From an uncultured Eubacteriales bacterium (GTDB lineage: Bacteria > Bacillota > Clostridia > Lachnospirales > Bianqueaceae): a stretch of DNA of 13,062 nt. This document shows positions 6,103-10,798 of the stretch, in pieces; within the stretch, counting starts at the first letter, position 1, and each line of letters begins with the position of its first letter. The DNA is taken from positions 1-13,062 of the forward strand of contig CACZPA010000054.1 of the NCBI GenBank assembly GCA_902782895.1, given 5' to 3'. Below the pieces are notes generated by a model, which worked only from the letters and a program-made list of their open reading frames with translations, had not been told where the DNA came from and did not search any database. A program made the position numbers and the translations under genes.

Positions 6103-7179
6103 TCAGAAATTCCTGTACGCCGATAACGCCGCGCCGCTGTGGACAAGGCCTCGCAGCGGCCTTCCGCAGGCGCCCGCGCGGGCGATCTCCGGTTCAGGCA
6201 TGCCGATGATGATCTTGCCCTGATCCACGGTTGCCCGGTAGATCTTTTCCATATCGTTCAGCTCCGGCTGCGACATATTGATGCCGCTTACGCCCTCGAT
6301 CTCACAGGCCGCACCGACAAAGTGGTCCCCTTTGCCGCAGAAATGCATGCATCCTCCGAATTCTTTATAGACCCGCGCGTCATACGGCATGGCAAATTCC
6401 CGGTACATGCTCTCCGAAATATTGACGATCGCGTCATTGCGCACCACGGTAAGTCCCTTGTGAAGGAGTCCCCATTCGACGGAATAGCCTCTCCCGTATG
6501 GTGCAAAACGCTCCTGCCATCTGCGGGTAAACTCAATATAGATCTCCGTCATGAAGTCCAGCGCCTCATGCACCAGCTCCGGCTCGTCAAAGAGCGCGTA
6601 GTACAGGTCGCTTCCCGTCAGCGAATCGACCAGCGGAAAAGGTCCCTGCAGATCCGGATTGTACAAGTGGACATACCGGCTGATATTCGGGTAAGACGCC
6701 ACTGCTTCTTTCCATCGTTCGCCAAATTCAAACACGCGCGGCACGAGCCCTTTGGTAAAGTCAAAATTGTGCTCTTCCACAACGGCTCTCAAGCTTTCCA
6801 CTCCATCCGGCAGCGGCAGCGCGCCCGGCAGCATGTCCGCGTCGTCCGGCAGGAAAAGCAGCTCCGTCCCGAAAACCGACGGAATGATCGGTGTGCCGTA
6901 GTTGGACCGTACGCACAGCATCAGCCCGCCGCCCTTCTCCAGGACGTCCGAGACTGTTTTAAGCTGCGTATAGAGCATCAGGTTCATATCGTGGAAGGCG
7001 TGATTGACCGGGACACGCGGCCACTCGATCCGCGGAGGCGCGGGTACGCGATGCGGTGAGAAGAACTCGTCCGTGCATTTAAGCTCGACAAAATTCTCCC
7101 ATTCTGCGGCGATCCGCTTCTCCTGCGCCGCGTCGATACGCGCTTCGACATCTTCCAGAAATCTGCATAATTCTATCAT
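6103..7179 (-). CDS. Uroporphyrinogen decarboxylase (URO-D) family protein, probably a methyltransferase-like branch
   Basis: The protein has 358 residues, a normal family length; the start at 7179 follows GGAAGGAGA 9 bases upstream. It has the URO-D TIM-barrel pattern but lacks the N-terminal arginine motif of true HemE (RQAGRYLPEY-like), so heme synthesis is unlikely. The segment GGCMHFCGKGDHF contains an H-x-C-G motif (His279, Cys281), which in the corrinoid/coenzyme M methyltransferase branch (MtaA/MtbA-like) binds zinc; Cys338 in RAGACGRPL is a possible third ligand. Other recognisable stretches are NYGTPIIPSVFGTE (near residue 93), HLYNPDLQGPFPLVDSLTGS (near 171), and GINMSQPELNDMEKIY (near 299). 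The expected role is methyl transfer between a corrinoid protein and a thiol or cofactor, but no corrinoid protein gene is in view. It forms an operon with the DUF3842 gene downstream. Confidence 0.88.
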   Translation of the reverse strand: MIELCRFLEDVEARIDAAQEKRIAAEWENFVELKCTDEFFSPHRVPAPPRIEWPRVPVNHAFHDMNLMLYTQLKTVSDVLEKGGGLMLCVRSNYGTPIIPSVFGTELLFLPDDADMLPGALPLPDGVESLRAVVEEHNFDFTKGLVPRVFEFGERWKEAVASYPNISRYVHLYNPDLQGPFPLVDSLTGSDLYYALFDEPELVHEALDFMTEIYIEFTRRWQERFAPYGRGYSVEWGLLHKGLTVVRNDAIVNISESMYREFAMPYDARVYKEFGGCMHFCGKGDHFVGAACEIEGVSGINMSQPELNDMEKIYRATVDQGKIIIGMPEPEIARAGACGRPLRGLVHSGAALSAYRNF

Positions 7180-7220
7180 GTCCCTATCTCCTTCCGGCTT
7201 TATTGATTATACTCGCTGAC

Positions 7221-7259
7221 TGTTACCGGTATTATAGCATGAAACGCGTCACAATACAA
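7221..7259 (-). promoter_or_regulatory. Predicted extended -10 promoter of the URO-D/DUF3842 operon
   Basis: On the minus strand TTGTAT (7254-7259) is followed after 17 bases by TATAAT (7231-7236), preceded by TGC, which makes an extended -10 (TGCTATAAT). Directly downstream lies ACCGGTAACA (7221-7230), the same 10-mer found just downstream of the -10 box of the MATE gene (3659-3668). Confidence 0.65.
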
Positions 7260-7334
7260 ACACCGGATGCATGCTGTGCGGTCCGTGTGGCGATTGCGGC
7301 GACTTGTCTGTCGGAATACTTCCCCGCGTCCGGA

Positions 7335-7365
7335 CAAAAAAACACTTCAGATCTCTCTGAAGTGT
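7335..7365 (-). terminator. Rho-independent terminator of the tRNA operon
   Basis: On the minus strand ACACTTCAG and CTGAAGTGT form a perfect 9-bp stem (7342-7350 with 7357-7365) with a 6-base loop, followed by a run of seven T residues (7335-7341). It begins 8 bases after the end of tRNA-Lys. Confidence 0.92.
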
Positions 7366-7373
7366 CTTACGCA

Positions 7374-7446
7374 TGCGCCTCCAGGGGTTCGAACCCTGGA
7401 CACCCTGATTAAGAGTCAGGTGCTCTGCCAGCTGAGCTAGAGGCGC
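7374..7446 (-). tRNA. tRNA-Lys (CUU)
   Basis: 73 bases folding into a full cloverleaf: acceptor GCGCCTC/GAGGCGC with discriminator A, D-stem GCTC/GAGC, anticodon stem CCTGA/TCAGG around the loop CTCTTAA (anticodon CTT), and T-arm CAGGG-TTCGAAC-CCCTG. The 3' CCA is not encoded. Last gene of the operon. Confidence 0.96.
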
Positions 7447-7452
7447 AACGAA

Positions 7453-7524
7453 CTGGGTAGGAAGGACTCGGACCTTCGAATGCAGGAATCAAAATCCTGT
7501 GCCTTGCCGCTTGGCTACTACCCA
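7453..7524 (-). tRNA. tRNA-Gln (UUG)
   Basis: 72 bases: acceptor TGGGTAG/CTACCCA with discriminator G, anticodon stem CAGGA/TCCTG around the loop TTTTGAT (anticodon TTG). The U1-A72 acceptor pair is typical of bacterial tRNA-Gln. CCA is not encoded. Six bases separate it from tRNA-Lys. Confidence 0.96.
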
Positions 7525-7552
7525 AGGGTCGGTCCTGCGTCTTTCGTAAAAC

Positions 7553-7568
7553 CGCCTGCCAACAGGCG
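7553..7568 (-). other. Perfect hairpin in the His-Gln tRNA spacer
   Basis: CGCCTG and CAGGCG form a 6-bp stem with a 4-base loop between tRNA-His and tRNA-Gln. It has no U-tract, so it is more likely an RNA-processing or spacing element than a terminator. Confidence 0.4.
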
Positions 7569-7570
7569 AG

Positions 7571-7645
7571 GGTGGGTAGGGGGACTTGAACCCTCGATCT
7601 CCAGAGCCACAATCTGGCGCCCTAACCAACTGAACTATACCCACC
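7571..7645 (-). tRNA. tRNA-His (GUG)
   Basis: 75 bases including the extra G at position -1 that pairs with C73, the identity mark of tRNA-His. Acceptor GTGGGTA/TACCCAC; anticodon stem CCAGA/TCTGG around the loop TTGTGGC (anticodon GTG); T-arm GAGGG-TTCAAGT-CCCCC. CCA is not encoded. Confidence 0.96.
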
Positions 7646-7719
7646 ATAATAAAGGAAACGCGTCATCCGCCTGACCGGTATACCGCCTGCGGATAACAGA
7701 TGCCGTCCTTACGGACGAG
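7646..7719 (-). other. 74-base spacer between tRNA-Arg and tRNA-His with two hairpins
   Basis: The spacer holds two inverted repeats: ATCCGC/GCGGAT (7665-7670 with 7689-7694) and CGTCC/GGACG (7704-7708 with 7713-7717). Its length equals a tRNA, but it has no T-arm consensus or cloverleaf, so it is not a decayed tRNA that I can recognise. RNA processing is the simplest role. Confidence 0.35.
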
Positions 7720-7793
7720 CGTGCCTACGGGGATTCGAACCCTGGACACACGGCTTAGAAGGCCGTTGCTCTATCCAGCTGAGCTATAGGCAC
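7720..7793 (-). tRNA. tRNA-Arg (UCU)
   Basis: 74 bases: acceptor GTGCCTA/TAGGCAC with discriminator G, D-stem GCTC/GAGC, anticodon stem ACGGC/GCCGT around the loop CTTCTAA (anticodon TCT), T-arm CAGGG-TTCGAAT-CCCCG. It reads AGA codons. CCA is not encoded. Confidence 0.96.
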
Positions 7794-7796
7794 GTA

Positions 7797-7867
7797 AGCG
7801 GGTGATGAGAATCGAACTCACCTGGCCAGCTTGGAAGGCTGGTGTTCTACCAATGAACTACACCCGC
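7797..7867 (-). tRNA. tRNA-Gly (UCC)
   Basis: 71 bases: acceptor GCGGGTG/CACCCGC with discriminator T, D-stem GTTC/GAAC, anticodon stem CCAGC/GCTGG around the loop CTTCCAA (anticodon TCC), T-arm GTGAG-TTCGATT-CTCAT. Three bases separate it from tRNA-Arg. Confidence 0.96.
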
Positions 7868-7871
7868 AAAA

Positions 7872-7946
7872 TCGGGGTGACAGGACTTGAACCTGCGGCC
7901 TCTTGATCCCAAATCAAGCGCTCTAGCCAAACTGAGCTACACCCCG
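7872..7946 (-). tRNA. tRNA-Pro (UGG)
   Basis: 75 bases: acceptor CGGGGTG/CACCCCG with discriminator A, D-stem GCTC/GAGC, anticodon stem CTTGA/TCAAG around the loop TTTGGGA (anticodon TGG), T-arm with TTCAAGT. The C1-G72 acceptor pair is typical of bacterial tRNA-Pro. First gene of the operon, about 52 bases after the predicted transcription start. Confidence 0.96.
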
Positions 7947-8004
7947 GGCAAGTCTATGCTGCACAGCCAACCCCTTCATGTGCCGCTTCCCTGCAGCAAT
8001 GAAG

Positions 8005-8033
8005 ATTATATCGGATTTCAGGCGTCTTGTCAA
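8005..8033 (-). promoter_or_regulatory. Full-consensus promoter of the tRNA operon
   Basis: On the minus strand a perfect TTGACA (8028-8033), a 17-base spacer and a perfect TATAAT (8005-8010) give an ideal sigma-A promoter, as expected for stable RNA genes. The predicted start is near 7998. It is divergent from the polyol dehydrogenase promoter. Confidence 0.93.
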
Positions 8034-8078
8034 TGCTTTTCTTTTTGATTTCATGATATTTTTACAGGAAACTTTCTC

Positions 8079-8107
8079 TTGCAACAAAACTTGTAAGATG
8101 ATATATT
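8079..8107 (+). promoter_or_regulatory. Predicted promoter of the polyol dehydrogenase gene
   Basis: TTGCAA (8079-8084, four of six) is followed after 17 bases by TATATT (8102-8107, five of six). A second overlapping option is TTGTAA (8091-8096) with CATAAT (8113-8118) at 16 bases. Both lie in A/T-rich DNA and both overlap the palindrome at 8098-8115. Confidence 0.5.
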
Positions 8108-8115
8108 TATATCAT
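8098..8115. promoter_or_regulatory. 18-bp perfect palindrome over the promoter, likely operator
   Basis: ATGATATA-TT-TATATCAT is a perfect inverted repeat with 8-bp arms and a 2-base centre. It covers the -10 box of one promoter option and part of the other, 45 bases upstream of the start codon. A dimeric repressor bound here would block transcription. No regulator gene is adjacent in the window. Confidence 0.6.
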
Positions 8116-8159
8116 AATAACAATCATAGTATAGATCATCATACAGGGAGGCACAGTCA

Positions 8160-9233
8160 ATGGAATCTTACGCAGGCAAAACCATGAAAGTCAGCATTAT
8201 GACCGGTATCCGCAAGCTGGGCTGGGACGAGCGTCCGATCCCGCAGCCGCAGGCGGACGAGGTCCTTGTCAAGATCGAATATGTCGGTGTATGCGGATCC
8301 GATCTGCACTATTATGAGAGCGGCGCGATCGGCGATTATGTCGTCAAGCCGCCGTTTGTGCTGGGGCATGAGGCAGCGGGTACCGTTGTCCAGGTCGGTG
8401 AAGACGTTACGCATCTGAAGGTCGGCGACCGTGTCGCGCTCGAGCCCGGACGCACCTGCGGCAAGTGCATTTTCTGCCGCACCGGACGCTATAATCTTTG
8501 CCCGGACGTCCAGTTCTTCGCGACGCCTCCGGTCGATGGCGTTTTCCCGGAATATGCCGTTCATGAGGCAAAGCTCTGCTTCAAGCTGCCGGATAATGTC
8601 TCGAGCATGGAAGGCGCGCTGATCGAGCCTCTGGCGGTCGGTTTCCACGCGGCGAATCAGGGCGGTGCTCACGTCGGCCAGTCCGTCGTTGTTTTCGGCG
8701 CGGGCTGCATCGGTCTGATGTCGATGCTCGCAGTCAAAGCCATGGGCGTTTCCAATGTCTATGTTGTTGATGTGATGCAGAATCGTCTTGACAAAGCACT
8801 CGCGCTCGGTGCGAAGGGCGTTATCAACGGTGCTACGCAGGATACTGTCGCAGAGCTGCTCAAGGTTACGGACGGGCTGGGTGTCGATCTGGCGATCGAG
8901 ACCGCGGGCACCGAGATCACGACCAATCAGGCGATCGACTCTACGATCAAGGGCGGCACCATCGTCCTCGTCGGCTACTCCAAGAGCGGCATGATCAATA
9001 TCAAAGCCAGCAACGCGCTCAACAATGAGCTGACGTTCAAGACTGTCTTCCGGTATCGTCACATCTACCCGATGGCTATTGATGCTGTCGCCTCCGGGGC
9101 GATCGATCTCAAGGGAGTCGTCACGGATGTATTTGATTTTGACGAGCTGCCCGAGGCACTTGAGAAATGCGTCACCAATAAAGCCGAAATCGTGAAGGCC
9201 GCTATCCGCGTCGACAAAAACGCGAAGGCTTGA
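8160..9233 (+). CDS. Zinc-dependent polyol (sorbitol/xylitol-type) dehydrogenase, MDR superfamily
   Basis: The protein has 357 residues, the usual family length; the ATG at 8160 follows GGGAGG with 9 bases spacing. The N-terminal GroES-like domain carries the catalytic zinc ligands Cys45 (GVCGSDLHYY), His70-Glu71 (GHEAAG) and Glu156 (EPLAVG), and the structural zinc site Cys100, Cys103, Cys106 and Cys114. The Rossmann domain has GAGCIG at residues 180-185 with Asp204 at the end of the second strand, which favours NAD over NADP. The CGSDLHYYESGAIGDY block and the EPLAVGFHAA block are hallmarks of sorbitol dehydrogenase/xylitol dehydrogenase. The enzyme oxidises a sugar alcohol to a ketose in the cytoplasm; sorbitol, xylitol and related polyols cannot be distinguished. 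The gene is first in a probable two-gene operon with the GNAT gene. A palindrome over its promoter suggests repression in the absence of an inducer. Confidence 0.94.
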   Translation: MESYAGKTMKVSIMTGIRKLGWDERPIPQPQADEVLVKIEYVGVCGSDLHYYESGAIGDYVVKPPFVLGHEAAGTVVQVGEDVTHLKVGDRVALEPGRTCGKCIFCRTGRYNLCPDVQFFATPPVDGVFPEYAVHEAKLCFKLPDNVSSMEGALIEPLAVGFHAANQGGAHVGQSVVVFGAGCIGLMSMLAVKAMGVSNVYVVDVMQNRLDKALALGAKGVINGATQDTVAELLKVTDGLGVDLAIETAGTEITTNQAIDSTIKGGTIVLVGYSKSGMINIKASNALNNELTFKTVFRYRHIYPMAIDAVASGAIDLKGVVTDVFDFDELPEALEKCVTNKAEIVKAAIRVDKNAKA

Positions 9234-9249
9234 GCTGCGGCCCCGCAGC
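9234..9249 (+). other. GC-rich hairpin between the dehydrogenase and GNAT genes
   Basis: GCTGCGG and CCGCAGC (9234-9240 with 9243-9249) form a very strong stem immediately after the stop codon. No U-tract follows, so it is not a normal terminator; it could protect the 3' end of the upstream message or reduce downstream expression. Confidence 0.4.
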
Positions 9250-9294
9250 GCGTCTGGCATGGGCGACGGCCATTATTACAGCGGAGGTGTGCGA

Positions 9295-9807
9295 ATGAAG
9301 ATCACCTGTAAGGTCGGAACGCTGGATGACATCAACGAACGTTTTGACCACATGACGGATCTGTCGGCCCGCAAGGAAACCTGGCGGGCCTGGAAAGAGC
9401 GGGCTGTCCGGTATTTTCTGGAGGGCAAGCGCCGCCAGTACATTCTGCAGGCGGATGGGCGGAACATCGGCGAAGCTTTTGCCGCGCTTACACCGGATGC
9501 CTGCTCCAACAGCGACCGGCTTGTCGGGCCGCATACGGCCTATCTGTTTGCTTTTCGTGTCGACGAAGGGCTGCGGGAGCACGGATATTTCACACGGCTT
9601 TTTGAATTCATGCTGGACGATCTGCGGGGTCTCGGCATCACGCGGGTGACCGTCGGCGTTGAGCCGCGCGAGCTGCGCAATAAGCAGATCTACCGCCATT
9701 ACGGGTTCACGGAGTTCGTCAAAACGTCGTTTGAAGAGGATCCGCCGAATGAGCCCGGCGAGATGCCCTACCGTTATCTGGTCGAATATTACGCGAAGGA
9801 GCTGTGA
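9295..9807 (+). CDS. GNAT-family N-acetyltransferase
   Basis: The protein has 170 residues. The ATG at 9295 is chosen because it follows GGAGG (9283-9287) at 7 bases; an upstream in-frame ATG at 9259 has no ribosome binding site and adds a low-complexity GDGHYYSGG tail. The GNAT fold is seen in strand 4 (HTAYLFAFRVDE), the acetyl-CoA binding loop LREHGYFTRL (residues 93-102, a variant of R/Q-x-x-G-x-G/A), the following helix FEFMLDDLRGLG, and the motif B region NKQIYRHYGFTEF (residues 129-141). The substrate cannot be inferred; small-molecule amines or protein N-termini are both possible. It lies 61 bases after the dehydrogenase gene with a hairpin between them, and is followed by a terminator, so the pair is likely one transcription unit. 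Confidence 0.85.
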   Translation: MKITCKVGTLDDINERFDHMTDLSARKETWRAWKERAVRYFLEGKRRQYILQADGRNIGEAFAALTPDACSNSDRLVGPHTAYLFAFRVDEGLREHGYFTRLFEFMLDDLRGLGITRVTVGVEPRELRNKQIYRHYGFTEFVKTSFEEDPPNEPGEMPYRYLVEYYAKEL

Positions 9808-9824
9808 TTTAGGAGTATAATAAG

Positions 9825-9876
9825 AGAAGGCCGATCGGGCGAAGATTGTATCACACCGGTCGACCTTCTTTTCTTG
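9825..9876 (+). terminator. Rho-independent terminator after the GNAT gene
   Basis: AGAAGGCCGATCGG (9825-9838) pairs with CCGGTCGACCTTCT (9856-9869) over 14 positions with one C/A mismatch and one wobble; the loop is 17 bases. TTTCTT follows the stem on the plus strand. The minus-strand side lacks a clear U-tract. Confidence 0.8.
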
Positions 9877-9907
9877 TGGGCTATAGCTGCTGGTCACCGC
9901 TCACAGC

Positions 9908-10519
9908 TTATTCGTTCTCGCTCGTCTGTCCGGGCATGTACCAGTATGAATGCATCCCGCTCATGAACGTCAGGCTGCCTTTGGGCATCTGCGTAATGGC
10001 GTGATAGATATTGATATAATCTCCCGCGCCAGATGCGATGTTGCCGAGCGACCAGATGCCGAGCCAGAGCTGATTCGGTACAAAGAAGAAAATAATGTAG
10101 GGCACGATGCCCAGCACCAGATTGGGCAGCAGGCTCATCATCACGAAGCGGCCTTTTGTCATATCCTCCGGGCCGACCACAAAGGCCAGGCCTTTTTTCA
10201 GGTAGGTATAAAACTCTACTTCGCCGCGGAACATGCTTGCGTGCAGGCATTCGTGGACCGGTATCGTTACGATTTCCAGAACGAACAGCAGGATTATCTG
10301 CCAGAGCCCGAATTCAAATCCATTTGTCTGGAACGTCTTCTTGATCGCAAAGAAAACCGGCACTGCACAAATGACCGCGATGACGATTGCAAGCAGATTT
10401 GCGATCAGGCTCAGCTTCTCCATGCTTTCATATTCACGGAACTGTACCGCACCGGGCACCTCTTTCTTCGGCAATTTCTCCAGATCTCCGTCAAAACCTT
10501 TCTTGAACGTAAGATGCAT
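9908..10519 (-). CDS. DUF3267 family membrane protein with HExxH zinc motif (putative metalloprotease)
   Basis: The protein has 203 residues; the start at 10519 follows GGAGGG at about 9 bases. Four hydrophobic segments are visible: about residues 38-58, 72-92, 126-147 and 150-166. The second ends in VHECLHASMF, placing an HExxH zinc-binding motif (His89, Glu90, His93) at the membrane, as in site-2-protease-like families. Asp167 in ASGAGDYINIYHAI is a candidate third zinc ligand and is conserved in this family (GxGDxxNI pattern). The C-terminus GSLTFMSGMHSYWYMP is also family-like. DUF3267 proteins are assumed to be intramembrane or membrane-bound peptidases, but to my knowledge no substrate is established. 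It has its own promoter and appears monocistronic. Confidence 0.88.
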   Translation of the reverse strand: MHLTFKKGFDGDLEKLPKKEVPGAVQFREYESMEKLSLIANLLAIVIAVICAVPVFFAIKKTFQTNGFEFGLWQIILLFVLEIVTIPVHECLHASMFRGEVEFYTYLKKGLAFVVGPEDMTKGRFVMMSLLPNLVLGIVPYIIFFFVPNQLWLGIWSLGNIASGAGDYINIYHAITQMPKGSLTFMSGMHSYWYMPGQTSENE

Positions 10520-10565
10520 TGTTCTGTCCCTCCAATGTTTCTTTTGCTGTCATACACTGCTATGT

Positions 10566-10593
10566 ATTATACGCCATCTTCCCGGAAAAGCAA
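10566..10593 (-). promoter_or_regulatory. Predicted promoter of the DUF3267 gene
   Basis: On the minus strand a perfect TATAAT (10566-10571) is preceded at 16 bases by TTGCTT (10588-10593). The -35 match is partial. The leader before the start codon would be about 40 bases. Confidence 0.5.
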
Positions 10594-10636
10594 ACGGTAT
10601 TTCCATACGAAAGCTTACACTTGAAGGGTCCTGACC

Positions 10637-10720
10637 GAGCTTATCAGAACGAGCCTATCAGAACGTGCCTTCCAAAACACGTCTGCTAAAGCACGTCTGT
10701 TAGAATGAACTTACTAGAAC
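10637..10720. repeat. Degenerate 14-bp tandem repeat, six units
   Basis: Six consecutive 14-base units run without gaps. Unit 1 is GAGCTTATCAGAAC, unit 2 GAGCCTATCAGAAC, unit 3 GTGCCTTCCAAAAC, units 4 and 5 begin ACGTCTG, and unit 6 is GAACTTACTAGAAC. Neighbouring units differ at 1 to 9 positions. The array sits between the DUF3267 promoter and the terminator of the adhesin gene and is non-coding as far as I can see. Confidence 0.75.
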
Positions 10721-10721
10721 G

Positions 10722-10752
10722 AAAAGGCCGGGCTCTTCAGGCCCGACCCTTT
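10722..10752 (-). terminator. Rho-independent terminator of the adhesin gene
   Basis: On the minus strand a 12-bp stem (10741-10752 with 10722-10733, two wobble pairs) with a 7-base loop CTGAAGA is followed by T residues and CGTTC. The run of T lies partly in the stem end. It is 46 bases after the adhesin stop codon. Confidence 0.85.
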
Positions 10753-10798
10753 CTTAATTCAGAATTCAAAAGCATGATTCAGAAACACAGAACCAGGT

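Noticed and set aside
6139..7059. Long plus-strand open frame opposite the URO-D-family gene
   Set aside because: The translation is rich in Arg, His and Val with no recognisable motif; the opposite strand has a proper start, ribosome binding site and family motifs.
7646..7719. A seventh, decayed tRNA in the long spacer
   Set aside because: The length fits, but there is no TTC-containing T-arm, no acceptor pairing and no anticodon stem.
8157..9260. Long minus-strand open frame opposite the polyol dehydrogenase
   Set aside because: It is a GC-rich mirror frame rich in Arg, Asp and Leu with no domain, no ribosome binding site, and full overlap with a gene having intact zinc ligands and cofactor motif.
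9815..9823. TATAAT-like sequence after the GNAT gene
   Set aside because: No -35 box at a workable distance and no gene downstream on that strand; it directly precedes a terminator stem.
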